A DNA stretch of 64,000 nt. Source: Porodaedalea pini (Eukaryota > Basidiomycota > Agaricomycetes > Hymenochaetales > Hymenochaetaceae). The stretch spans positions 393,095-457,094 of the forward strand of contig NBAY01000037.1 in the NCBI GenBank assembly GCA_002794775.1, written 5' to 3'. The notes beneath the pieces are model-generated. The model searched no databases, had not been told where the DNA came from, and was given only the letters and a program-made list of their open reading frames with translations. Positions 1-11,929 of the stretch are shown piece by piece. Position 1 is the stretch's first letter. Every line of letters begins with the position of its first letter. The position numbers and the translations under genes were made by a program.

Positions 1-3000
1 TCTAAGCTCTCCATCTACTATTTTTAGCAAGGTTCTCGCCGCTCGATGTTCACCGTATGACAGTTCATATCTATGTCAGGGACACGGAGTATGTAGTATG
101 GAGATGAGCACTGCTATCGTTTTTTCTAGATCTCACATGGCATGATTTGATTGAGGTATTTGCATTACGGATGCCGGACAACTTACGTGTCACGCGGCAC
201 GCACAGCAAGTCCACCAGCTCCATAAAAAGCACAGCGCTATTCTTCGAAGATTCATTGTTCGTTTTTGAACGAGTCATTGGATGTGTTCAGTGCATTGTT
301 AGCAGTGCGGTTTCACATATTTGTGGTGGAGTAATCTAACTTCGGCACAGAGAGCAAGCATCGGGAGAATTCTTATTTGGTCCTGATGAATTCTGACTCT
401 GAGAAGATCGACTTTATTGACAGAAGGTCGAAGCCGGGCTGTGCTTGGAGGTTCAGAGGTTTTTCTTCCGATCGGATAGCGGCCGTGGAGCAATCGTGTC
501 AAAGTCCGTTTGACTGCTGGAGGCAGTGTAGGCTCCTGCTCACAATGAAAGACTTAAGTATAAAAGTAGCCTTGCTGGAAGGGTGACGAGTGTTATTCAA
601 AGTAAGGTTCTTATTTATGGCACCGCTTTTGTACATAGCAAAATAGCGTCCGTTGATTCGTTAACACCAACGCAAGTCATTAGCCCACATTGGAGCGGTG
701 GCTATCGCAATGCTAGACAACGCAGTGTCTGGACTCTATGAAGCAGTCCTGCCGGAAATATGAAGAAGGTACTCAGCAATCTATAATTTGTCTGGCACTG
801 GTAGAGAATAGGAAAAGATCCAAGCTGCCCTTGCACTGGCAATAACCAAACCAAGACTCATGCCCAGCAACTGGAGACAGAGCTTGGGTTCAACGCAATC
901 GAGATTTGCCAATTCCTCGTAGAAAGGCTATGATTGTTCTAGTGAAAAGCAAATTATTTACAGGAACATCCACACGAAGATTGTCCTCATTGCCAATGTT
1001 AGCACGTATGAAGAGGAACCAGCAGAATCTCAATCATTCCAACATGGAAACTAAGTCTGACGAAGCATCCGTCTGCCCGGAAGTCATCAATGCAGGTCTG
1101 ATTTGAAGGTCGACCATATCAGAAATGCACATTGTACATGTGACGATAAGGCGTTCTTTGCTGAGATGAGCGCGCGCCTATAGTCAGGGCCAGTGCTGGT
1201 GCGAAAAATGAATATGCGTGGATATGACGGTTGACTCCGACGCATTATTTCGTTGAGAATTGTTATAGGAGTGAATGATTAAAGATGAAAGACGTGCCGA
1301 TTTTTTCGAGATTGCGCAATGTGTATCAGCGAGTCGAAGCGTAGAGACTTAATTTTGGAGCGGTGAACGAAAAATGGAAGCTTCCAGTTGAGAGTCCAGG
1401 ATATCCTGAATTGTTTCCTTTAAAGACATCAGATGACTACGAAGTGCGATCTCATTTTTCGACAGATATATTTATCAAACGAACTTGATGAATCAACTGC
1501 AGAAGGCCGAGGAACGCGACCAATTTTGATACAGGATCCAGATACCTTCTCTTTCATCGACCGATGAAAACCGATCATGCACTCGCTTGCTTTATCCATT
1601 TTATCCAAAGTGCAATACAATTCCACTGGCCTTTTGCGATGTTGATGTTGACGCTTGTGAGTAAGATGCCCTTGAAAGGAAAATTCCGGTGGGTCCTCAG
1701 CTCCGTACTTTGTGCATGTCGGTGCAGCGATGTTGATGTTTTGATAGAGTACCGGCATGGGGATCAGATTAGGCCGTCAAAGGCATAGAGTAAAAAATGG
1801 CATGATTAGGGCGTATTGAGGGCGTTTCCCTCTATGCTCTATTGGTATAATCAGTTTGGATCGACTAGATGCAACTGACTGGGAAGAGCTAATAAAGACC
1901 GGTTCCCGTCTCATGATGCTGTGCTCAGAGTGACAGATAGACCTGGTAACAAATAAGATGGAGACGATGAGGAAACCGACGATCTGCTCGGCAGGGCAGA
2001 CAGACAAAAGGGACCTCGAAAGAAAAGCTTGATTAAAGGCTGATCGGCTCGATGAGAAGCGCGCGTATGTTCGGTGTCGCGACCCAGTCCCGAGTGAGTT
2101 GACTCGACATCATGAGGAACCGAGGACATGCGCGCTTATCTGCATGGAAGAAGGCGGGAAGCGCTTCAAAGCGGGGGAGAAGGTGCTTCGGCGGGCGTTT
2201 AAGTCAAGCTCGTAGGAGGCCGGCGCTTAAGCGAAAGCGGTTTCACTTCCAAAATTTACATTATAGCTTGTGTTCTCTTGAAATTTGCACCAAGCTGCAC
2301 AATCGAGCATCCCGGAAGGGAATGCCGCCTGAAGGTGATAGATGAGATGGGCGAGAAGGGAAATCGCCTAAAGACCCGCTGCGTTGGGACTTCGATGTTG
2401 TGATCGTTTTAATGACGGTTAAACGATCTGTCTGCGACGCCGGATGAGAAGAGAAAAGTATGTTGCGGATGCTTCAGTCGCGGAGCCGGATTTGTATTTT
2501 CGAGATTCCAGAGGGGCATGGGGCAATTTAATGCTTAGATATCGTGTGGGAAGATTATGCAGAAGCGGCTGAGATCGAGCCATTGTATCTTTGAGCCACT
2601 ATACCCCCGAGCATTAACGACGCTGGCCAATGCTCTTGTTAAACAAAACCAGGAGCTATACTCCCGTTGTGAAAAGCGTGAAAGGAAGTAGAAGGGGAAA
2701 ACGTTGGGGGAGATGAGGAACGGCGGAGTATGATTTCATGACGCAAGCAGACGAAAAAGGGGGATTAACGCGATCGACTGCGGAAAGATGATCGAGGGCA
2801 GACGAACCTGAATGCTGGAAACTCGAAGCCGAGTCGTAGTTACAGTGCCTTTGAGATTCTAAAGAGGCGAATTGTACGTTTGAAGTGAGATGAAAGTATA
2901 GCAGGAAACGTTGGTATTGGCTGGTACGATGTCGAACCGGCAGGTAGCTGATAGAATGTACAAATAATTGAGTTTCGATAGTAGTTCGCCGAGACATTCA

Positions 3001-3787
3001 AATTAAATCGTAGCCACTAGTACTGTTTGTCTTGAAAGGGGCTGTCTCAGCCAGTGAGTATGACATAAAATGGTGAACACCACAGAATCTCTCGATCAGG
3101 AACAGAGCTTGGCAAGGACCGTCGTGCAAAAAAATATGTCTGTGCTTCTGGCGAGGCGATGTACTGCGCATGTGGTAGGCGATGGGAACGGAAATTCGGG
3201 AAGATCCTTATAGCTTGAAGGAGGTTTCCAAGCTCATGCTGCGCTGAGGATCGGGTAACTGAGAGACTTGTCGCCGTACCATGATCTGCAATGCAGTACA
3301 AGTTTCTGCGAATTGACAACAGGATAGGAATGTGCCGAAGAGCTTGTGAGAGCGTGGCATGGTGCTATTACTGCGGTTTGACTTCGGAGGATTTCATAAG
3401 ATTAGATAAATCTCTGGGAAAATGCAATGCAATAAAGCTGCAATGCGCTGCGTATACCAGTGATTTCCCTGTGCGAGCAGTGAATGATAAGTAGTGATGA
3501 TTAATTTGGAATTCTGTGCTATTTTGCTTTGGGCAGCAAAACTAGGGAGCAAAAAGGAAGTAACTAACCGTAAGGTGAATAGTGAAGGAACCTTTCCGGC
3601 GAGATGGTAGTTACGAGTCAACCTGCTCAAGAACCAGCGGCGAGCAACGGTAGCAAGATTTTTCCGGCGTCGAGCGACCTGTCGGGAACGCTGTGTACAC
3701 TGTACGGTGCGAAAGGCGCAGCGGATAGTCCGTGGAGAGGCGAGACCGAGAGCTCGGATGTGATGTCGAAACCCGGAGCCCGGCTCA
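1..3787. other. No supported gene
   Basis: I see no credible gene in this stretch on either strand. The open frames are short (about 115 codons or fewer), start anywhere, and show no domain motif, signal peptide or exon series that can be joined in phase. Base composition is mixed. It may contain decayed sequence or the upstream regulatory region of the Ca2+-ATPase gene that starts at 4076. Confidence 0.5.
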
Positions 3788-4075
3788 TATATATTATGTA
3801 ATTGCTTGGCGAGCAGTGCCCCTCCGAAAGTGGTTCACTGCCTCTAGTCTTCTCATAAACGTCCTTCAACGCCCTCTCCTTGTCTCTCCTTTCTTTCAGC
3901 CTTGCGTCGTTCCCATCAGTCACTCCTGCAGTACTTTACTCTCGCCCATCACGCAAGAGGCGATCTAATACTTGCTTGTGGGGCTCGCGAACGGGCTACG
4001 GCATTCGCAGCACACGCCGCATCCGCACCGCGCCTTTCCCGCGTTTTTTTTTGATACGGATAACGTCCAAAGACG
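3788..4075 (+). promoter_or_regulatory. Probable promoter and 5' leader of the Ca2+-ATPase gene
   Basis: A TATATATTA box lies at 3788-3796, about 280 nt before the ATG at 4076. It is followed by long pyrimidine-rich runs around 3850-3930 and 4020-4060, a usual feature of fungal promoters and leaders upstream of constitutive genes. No specific factor site was recognised. The role is inferred from position. Confidence 0.35.
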
Positions 4076-7000
4076 ATGTCGGCATCGAAGGACGGAGAGA
4101 GGATTGATGCAGGCAATGCCGTCGGTGCGACCGCGATCCCGACGATCGACGTGGTTGAAGCGGACGATGACAACGGGGGTGCCCCCGACGCGGCGCGCGA
4201 CAATTTGGACACTCAGCAACATTCCCAGACGCCGCACCATGCAGGCGCGGACTCGCGGGAAGCCGGTCAAGCCGGAGCAGGCCCAGAAACGACTCCAATA
4301 GGTGTGCCGCAGATCCTGACCGACGACGCGACTCCTCCACCCTCCGCCGGCGCGTCCCCGACGCACTCCCAGCCGCCCGGCATCTTGTTGGATGTGCCAT
4401 CTACTCGCCCACGCTCCGGATCAGCATCTGGAAACTCAGTCTCTTTTTCTTTACGTTCACGTTCGCCGTCCCCATCTCCGCGCGATGGAGACGACTCCTC
4501 GTTCCTCACAACCCCGCCCTCGCCGACGTTGTCGACGCGCTCGACACCGTCCTCTGCTGGGCACGGCCACTTCCAGACTTCGGTCGCGTTACGCGATAAT
4601 AGGCCCGACGCGCACAACAATGGGCTCTCCAGTTTGCAGCTGCTTTCTCCCAAATCATCGACGCACGGACACATGCGTAAGGGAAGCGCGACAACGTTCA
4701 CGTCCACGCTTGCAGGCTCGGAGGGTGAATCCGGAAGTCCGAGTAGTCCCATAGGTCCTGACTCAACACATCTCAGTGTACATCACGGTGTCGACGGTTA
4801 TTCGGGCTCACACCAGAGCCATTCACGGCGAACCAGCATCACCATCGCCGCACCGAACTCACCACGCCGCACGGACGAACAAAATTCCCCAACGAAAACC
4901 AAAAAGTCGACAGACACAGAGGAAAATGAAGACGAAGAGCATGGAAAGAAGAAGATTGCACTCGAGGACGAAAAAGAAGGTACCGTGGACATGGGGCCCT
5001 TCGCAAAAGAGCTCAGTCCCTTGAGGCTTGCGCGGCTGGTCGATCCGAAAAGTCTGCAAGCTCTCGATTCGCTTGGTGGTGCAGACGGTGTTTTAAATGG
5101 CCTTGGTACAGACGCGAAGCGTGGCTTGACTGGATTATCTTCTGAGGGCAACTCTTCCTCACCTTCCTCTGCTTCGTCCGAAGAGCGACAGCGCGTCTAT
5201 GGACAGAACATCCTTCCCAGCCGGAGGAGCAAGAGTCTTTTACAGCTCATGTGGATTGCACTGAAAGACAGGGTGCTTGTGCTGCTTTCCATCGCGGCGG
5301 TCGTTTCTCTTGCGCTTGGTCTCTTCCAGGACTTTGGCACGCCACGCCAGACATTTACATGCGGACAGGGACAAACGTGTACGGAACCTCCCGTGGATTG
5401 GGTCGAGGGTGTCGCCATCATGGTTGCCGTTGTGATTGTCGTGGTCGTTGGTTCCTTGAACGATTGGCAGAAAGAGAGGCAGTTCAAGACCCTGAATGAC
5501 AAGAAGGAGGACCGAACGGTCAAGGTCATCCGGGACGGCAATGAGAGGGTCATCAACACTAAGGTACGATTTTCGTCGATTTTATTCAGACCAACGTCTC
5601 AGTTTGTATACAGGAATTGGTCGTCGGTGATATTGCACTGCTCGAACCGGGCGAGATTGTCCCATGCGATGGTGTCTTCCTCTCAGGACACAATGTCAAA
5701 TGTGACGAGTCTGGCATTACAGGCGAAAGCGACGCAATAAAGAAAGCTTCCTACGCGGAGTGCTCCAAGGCCGAGGCCGGTGGTCAGCTTGGTGCACATA
5801 CGGACTGCTTTGTTATTAGTGGGAGCAAGGTTCTTGAGGGTGTTGGTAGCTACGTCGTCATCGCTGTTGGTGTGAAGAGCTTCAATGGCCGGATCATGAT
5901 GGGTATGTTTGTCTTCCCCTCTACTATTACTCAATGGTAGCTTGATTGAACTATGTAGCACTTCGGACGGATAACGATAATACTCCTCTACAGACGAAAC
6001 TTAACTACCTTGCGGAGCTGATCGCCAAGCTGGGAAGCGCAGCGGGTCTCATCCTCTTTGTAGCATTGCTCATCAGATTCTTTGTGCAACTCGGTACAGG
6101 CAACCCGGAACGGACAGCGAACGAGAAGGGCCTCGCGTTTGTGCAGATTCTGATTATTTCGGTTACGCTCATTGTTGTCGCGGTGCCGGAAGGTCTGCCG
6201 CTTGCGGTCACGCTTGCTCTCGCGTTCGCGACCAAGCGGATGACGGCGGAGAATCTTCTTGTTCGCGTGCTTGGAAGTTGTGAGACAATGGCGAATGCCA
6301 GTGTCGTATGCACAGACAAGACGGGTACTCTCACGCAGAACTCGATGACAGTCGTTGCAGGATCTGTTGGTATACGCGCTAAGTTCGTGCAGCGTCTTGC
6401 GGAGAACAGTGCACGTACAAACGTTGGAGAGGAGCCTGGCTTGCATGAGAGCCCGGAGGAGAAGGAGCGGAGACGGAAGCACCCAGAAGACTTCTCACTC
6501 GACCAAACTGAGCTCGGAACGGTTCTGAGCCCTGCACTAAGACGCTGCTTCAATGAGGCGATTTGCATCAATTCGACTGCGTTCGAGGATGAAGATCAGA
6601 ACAGTGGCGAGCGTGTATTCGTCGGCAGCAAGACGGAAACGGCACTACTTCGGTTCGCGAAGGAGCTCGGTTGGGCGGACTACCACGCCACGAGAGAAAA
6701 CGCGGAGGTCGTGCAGATGGTGCCCTTTAGTTCGGAGAGGAAGGCGATGGGTGTTGTCGTGAAAGTTCGCGATGGCAGGTGGCGTCTGTATCTGAAGGGC
6801 GCTAGCGAGATCTTGACGAAGAAATGCACGCGGTATGTTACGGTCGCGAGACCCGGCGAGAACATCAAACGCCAGGAAGATGACGAGGTCGAGACGAAGG
6901 AGATTGACGCTGCTGCGAAGGACAACATCTCGAGGACAATCATTTTCTATGCGAACCAGACGCTTCGTACTATTGCGCTATGCTACCGTGACCTGGACTC

Positions 7001-8800
7001 TTGGCCTCCAAAAGGACTGGATGTTGTGGATGCCGATGAGGCACGTGGTCTTTTTTACACATGGTGATTTTAAACTAATACGCTGCTAACACTTTTCAGG
7101 TTCCTTATGACGACCTGGCTACTGACCTGACTCTCATCGGTATCACTGGCATTGAAGATCCGCTGCGGGAAGGCGTGACGGAAGCCGTTGCTCAATGTCT
7201 CAAGGCCGGTGTTCATGTCAAGATGTGCACAGGTGACAACGTCCTGACGGCACGCTCCATCGCACTGCAATGTGGCATCTTTACTCCGGGCGGCATTATC
7301 ATGGAAGGTCCTGTGTTCCGTGACCTCAATGATCGCGAGATGCTCGAAGTTGTTCCGCGGCTCCAAGTCCTCGCGCGCTCGTCTCCAGAAGACAAGAAGA
7401 TACTTGTCGAGAAGCTGAAGGAGCTCGGCGAGATTGTTGGTGTTACAGGAGATGGGACGAACGATGGTCCGGCGCTGAAGACGGCGCATGTTGGTTTCTC
7501 GATGGGTATTGCCGGTACAGAAGTCGCGAAGGAGGCTTCGGATATCATCCTCATGGATGACAATTTTGCAAGCATCGTGAAGGCGATCATGTGGGGTCGC
7601 TGTGTAAACGATGCGGTGCGTAAGTTCTTGCAGTTCCAGATCAGTGTGAACATCACGGCTGTGATCATTACGTTTGTGACCGCAGTCGCAAGCACGGACG
7701 AGCAAAGCGCCTTGACTGCCGTGCAGCTATTGTGGATCAACATCATCATGGACACCTTCGCTGCACTAGCTCTCGCAACGGATCCTGCAAGTCCCGTACT
7801 ACTCGATCGCAAACCCGATAAGAAGACTGCACCGCTGTTCAATGTCGACATGTATAAGCAAATTTTTGGGCAGGCACTCTACCAGACAATCATTGTCCTT
7901 ATATTTCACTTCTTGGGCAACAGTATCTTTGGCTTCGTATCGGACCCGAACGACGAGTCTGTGCAAATCAACAACGATGCCAAACTGGACACGCTCGTCT
8001 TCAACGCGTTTGTCTTTGCGCAGATTTTCAACTCGATCAATTCACGCCGGATTGATAACAAGAAGAACATCTTCGAGGGTATCCAGCGAAACTGGTACTT
8101 TATCACTATCACTCTTCTCGGTATGTTCTGTATGGTCATCGTGGTGTGGCATTCCTAACGTGACGTCATCCGTGCAGAAATTGGCATTCAGATCCTCATT
8201 GTCTTCGTCGGTGGTCACGCCTTCTCAGTGACCAAAATTGACGGAGAGTTTTGGGGAATCTCGCTGGCGCTCGGCTTCATGTCGATACCCATTGGTTTCC
8301 TCCTTCGTTGTATCCCCAACGCGCCCGTTGAGCGCTTCTTCTACAAGATCCGACTCATGCGTGACCCAACTGTTCTGCCAACCGAGCGCCCGAATGTAAG
8401 CGCCGAGGGCGGGTGGAACCCTGCTATCAACCTCTTGAATGACACCTTGAACACGTTCAGTAACATCCGCGGCGGGCGGGCGCGTGCAAGCAGCTTCGTC
8501 GTGAAGAGTCGTTCGGCTCGCCTCGAAGAGGCAGGCGTACGGCTGCCTAGCATCATGACGATGGTGCCCACTATCGTTGCCAGCTCCATCGGCGCTGGAT
8601 GGGCACCTACTCAAGGCGGCGTTGGATCCCTGTCGGACCCTGCTGGTGCGGATCCAAGCCGGAGTAGCGCTGCGCTGTGGGAAGGGAAGGTTCAACTGCA
8701 TCCCGAGACAGCAAAGGACGATCCTGCGTACAAGAAGTGGGGCTCCAATCTCGCACCTGTAGACGCGCCTGTGCCGGACAACGCCCATCTCAACGTCTGA
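4076..8800 (+). CDS. PMC1: P-type Ca2+-transporting ATPase, PMC1/PMCA class (P2B)
   Basis: Predicted calcium pump moving cytosolic Ca2+ into the vacuole (or out of the cell) at the cost of ATP. Exons 4076-5563, 5614-5902, 5959-7040, 7100-8120 and 8178-8800 join in phase to 1500 residues. About 300 Ser/Pro-rich, probably disordered residues precede the first membrane segment (near residue 400). Motifs in order: TGES at 532-535 (actuator), PEGLP at 669-673 (Ca2+ site in M4), phosphorylation motif DKTGT from Asp712, and TGDGTNDGP at 1069-1077 (hinge). The C-terminal half carries the last membrane helices, then about 150 cytoplasmic residues. The third intron (7041-7099) has a GC donor, GAG|GCACGT; every nearby GT donor breaks the frame, and CTAAC precedes its acceptor. 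Fungal PMC1 proteins are often shorter; the extra length is at the N-terminus. The class is certain, the membrane location is inferred. A VCX1-type exchanger lies at 50259. Confidence 0.93.
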
Positions 8801-9878
8801 TTTCTCAGCAGCTGTCTGCTAGTGCTGCTTTCTTCGCTTCCACATCTCTAATGTCCATAGCACCTTTGTCTTTCTTGACGACTTTCGCAGCTGCGGAGTT
8901 GGCTATGGCTCGTCGCCCGCCTGTCAGCGCATTGTCCTATTCATCCCCGACTCCGCGCGGCGTTTCGGAGGCTGGCGGTATAGGCTGCTCGGACTTCCGC
9001 GTTAATCAAGATGACAGTCTTGCCCGTGCGCTTTGTCGAGTAGAGGATTCCTGCGGTTCCCTCCAGTCGCTGCCAATGAGAAGCTCCCTCCAGGCCCCCT
9101 GCAAAGTTGAAAAAATAGAACTAATACGTCAAGTCATTAAAAGGGAGAAATCAACACTTTGATTGCGGAGTATCGGCGACAGCATGATATGCCATGCTAT
9201 ATTTCATCTTTCTCTGTCTTCGACGACATAAAAATAGATTTTCCGCTCCCCATTGCTCTTATACCATCTTCTTTCTCAATCCTGCTTTTACACACGTGGC
9301 TCTTTTCTTTCTGAGTATTACAGCATTCCTCCAATATCCTTTCGCGTCTACTCTGTCCATATTTTTCCGTCTAGCCGACTCTCGCATTACTCAGCACCGG
9401 TTCTTCTTCTCTCTTTTCCATGCTTGTCTGCTCTCGTCCCGCCTTGCATTTGTAGCACCAGCATACTTACTAACCGCACGCGTACCATGATTCCTGGATC
9501 GTTACGACCTTCCTACATTAATGAATCTGCCATATATCTCATTACAGTGGCTTTGATAGTCCGAGTCTGCGATCTTCTGGACGCGAGATGATGCATTCCG
9601 TTGCCAACAGCTTGCAACATACTTCGGGTCTGGTACGAGACGCTGAGACTGAAATGAATCATTCTGGATAACTACGTATACAAGTCTGCGGCTATCCAAT
9701 AATTTTACGAAGTCTGCGAAGTTTGCAATCGCGGGTCTCAGGGAAGTCCTTGCCATTTATGGTCTGCAGCATAATTCTTCTTTATGCCGATCATTACTTC
9801 TTTTGTCCCCTTCATACTTGCGTTGTAGACTACTATACATCTCTGTACTGGAAATGAGCCAGAAGTAAGTATGGAAAG
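8801..9878. other. Intergenic, convergent 3' regions
   Basis: This is the space between the convergent Ca2+-ATPase (+) and aspartic protease (-) genes. It is T/C-rich around 9190-9470, which yields chance open frames without motifs. I see no gene; it should hold both 3' UTRs. Confidence 0.5.
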
Positions 9879-11621
9879 CTACAGAACAAATTCAATAGAC
9901 ATACAGAACACATTCCCCAGAATAACCGCTGGAATCGTTTGATTGATCGGGTCATCCTCGTCAACGGGAACCTTGCATATGAGAAGGAATAATTTGTCTT
10001 CGTCGATGTTCTTGGTAAAATTTGGCGGCATCACCTGCGCATATGGGTTAAGGTCGAACTCAACGGGCTCGCTACCATTTAAAAAATGAAACCGCAAAAT
10101 CTTTAGTTTATTGAAATCCCTTTTGTTGATGTACCACCTGTCGTCCTTGTATAAGCGTGCCCCTACCTCCTTGACATATGCCTTAAATACGTCAGGTGCA
10201 AGGACAATTGTTGGAGTGCCCGAGTCAATGATTCCAGGTCTGTTCTTCATCAATGCTTTTGGTGGAGAAGTCTGGTCTAAGCTTGTAGGAGCACTTGCGA
10301 ACGTCACCGTGAGATCAACACCATAGTAATTTCTTGCAGGCCAAGACTTTGTTGCGGGAACATACTTCATGCCTCTTCCAACCGTTTCATTGATCCCGCC
10401 AAAGGTGATTTCACCGGTCATTCTGATACCTTTAACTTGAGGTAACGTACGATCTGTATCGTCCCACGCATGGAAATTGAGAACAACGACATATGCGTCG
10501 ATCTTCCGTTGCTTGACCATGTTGTCCATCACAGTCGGTATAGTACGAGACGGATCACTTTTCATAAATCCCGCGGATTGACTTTCGGGTCCAATGGCAA
10601 AAACACCCTTTTTAAATTCTTTTGGCAGCTCTTCAGGGACTTCGCGGACGACAGCAAATTCTTGGTCATGTACATACAGACCGCCAATTTCAAAATCATC
10701 CTTATAGAGGCTGTGGGAAAGCGCAATATTCATGACTGGGTAAGAGATTGGATCTACATCATTCTGATCTACTGTCTTCAAGATATCTTTTTTGCTGCGT
10801 GGTCCAAGGTATGCATCCGCAGGGACCCAGGTAACCACTGAGCCCGTATCCAAGATTAAAGTGTGATCGGTTTTAACTTTCTTTCCAATCGTCAGATCGA
10901 TTTCCAACATCATTGTGCTGCCAAGCAATAAGACGGAAAGAATGTTATGTAAACTTTCTACAGGCCTATATTGCCGAGGGGTGGAAGTGCTGCTGTCAGC
11001 CATTCTCGAATTAAGAAGGCTCGGTTTTGCTGAGGCATTATGATCCCCCTTGAAGAGTCGGATCCACCTGTCGCTCTGGGTTTTTGTCAGAGCTGCAGCT
11101 TCCTTTGTAAAGTCCTTGAATCTATGAAAACGGGCTTTGAACTTGATATGTGGGACATAATCTGCAGGTTTAGTGCTTTCTTTGTCTACAGCTGTGTTGA
11201 CAGTAGCCTCCGACTCGATTGTGATATTTCTGAGGGAGTCTGCTAGCGCTTTATCACTAGTGGACGAAGTTGAGTCAAGTGGCTGCCTCCTCTTGCTATC
11301 TGAACCAGTCTTCTTCTTGACTGTCTGTTCATTTTTCAGTTCTTTTAGACGGGATCGTAGCGACACAGTGGTTGAAGCGGTCGTAGGAGTGGCGGATGAT
11401 TTTGATGAGCCAAGGCGCTGCCTCCGAGTTTTGACTGAATCATCCTTCTCAGACCTGCTTGTAACTGCATTGTCGTCGGTTCTCCCTGCCACTCGGGTCC
11501 TGCTAGCTCTGCTTCCTGTGCTTTCTCTTGGTTTTGATGATGGAGAAGGAGACGTGGCACTATCGTGCTCGCTTTGAAGGTTAATATTACGATGATCCAA
11601 ACGTCTCAGGCTGTTGGCCAT
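9879..11621 (-). CDS. Pepsin-like (A1) aspartic protease with long basic N-terminal extension
   Basis: A single uninterrupted frame of 580 residues. The C-terminal part (about 225-580) is an A1 peptidase fold: first catalytic motif DTGS at 258-261, followed by VVTWVPAD as in the family, an FGGI strand at 407-410, and second catalytic motif DSGT at 466-469. A1 enzymes cut peptide bonds with the two aspartates. Three things are odd. Residues 1-150 are Ser/Thr/Arg/Lys-rich and probably disordered, with no signal peptide and no recognisable propeptide. The flap region after the first motif (about 295-315) lacks the usual Tyr-Gly-x-Gly-Ser. The gene has no introns, although its neighbours are intron-rich. 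It may be an intracellular or atypical enzyme, or a retro-derived copy that gained an upstream frame. Fold assignment is firm, activity is not. It is divergent from the MFS gene at 11930, with 308 nt between starts. Confidence 0.82.
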   Translation of the reverse strand: MANSLRRLDHRNINLQSEHDSATSPSPSSKPRESTGSRASRTRVAGRTDDNAVTSRSEKDDSVKTRRQRLGSSKSSATPTTASTTVSLRSRLKELKNEQTVKKKTGSDSKRRQPLDSTSSTSDKALADSLRNITIESEATVNTAVDKESTKPADYVPHIKFKARFHRFKDFTKEAAALTKTQSDRWIRLFKGDHNASAKPSLLNSRMADSSTSTPRQYRPVESLHNILSVLLLGSTMMLEIDLTIGKKVKTDHTLILDTGSVVTWVPADAYLGPRSKKDILKTVDQNDVDPISYPVMNIALSHSLYKDDFEIGGLYVHDQEFAVVREVPEELPKEFKKGVFAIGPESQSAGFMKSDPSRTIPTVMDNMVKQRKIDAYVVVLNFHAWDDTDRTLPQVKGIRMTGEITFGGINETVGRGMKYVPATKSWPARNYYGVDLTVTFASAPTSLDQTSPPKALMKNRPGIIDSGTPTIVLAPDVFKAYVKEVGARLYKDDRWYINKRDFNKLKILRFHFLNGSEPVEFDLNPYAQVMPPNFTKNIDEDKLFLLICKVPVDEDDPINQTIPAVILGNVFCMSIEFVL

Positions 11622-11929
11622 GTCGTTGTATTGTTAGAAATAGGTGTTTGAAAGGGCCGTTAGGTAGTATGCACTGTCGTCAGAGTCGAGAGGAATTTAT
11701 ACAGTCTCTAATGGTCACATCAGAGCTCCTTACTTTGTTCCCGGATGCGGTCAACGTGAGAAATGGATGCTATATGTGGAAGGACAACAAAGTACAAGCA
11801 AAGTCCTCAAACTTGAAGCGGTCATCAGTCTGCAAAGTGCTTCAAGCTTCGCGCGCACTTCTGCTTCTACAAATGCTTCTATAACTTCAGCACTCCCTAG
11901 ATTAGGTCCCTGTCAGACTACTCATCCTG
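11622..11929. promoter_or_regulatory. Shared divergent upstream region (protease / MFS)
   Basis: A 308-nt gap separates the start codons of the divergent protease (-) and MFS (+) genes, so it must contain both promoters. I see no convincing TATA box or known operator. The assignment rests only on gene orientation. Confidence 0.4.

Noticed and set aside
2656..2997. 113-codon minus frame near the window start
   Set aside because: No motif, hydrophobic pattern or splice context.
6005..6571. 188-codon frame antisense to the Ca2+-ATPase (also 4267-4752, 7070-7705, 7213-7851)
   Set aside because: Mirror frames of GC-rich coding sequence; no motif and no splice structure.
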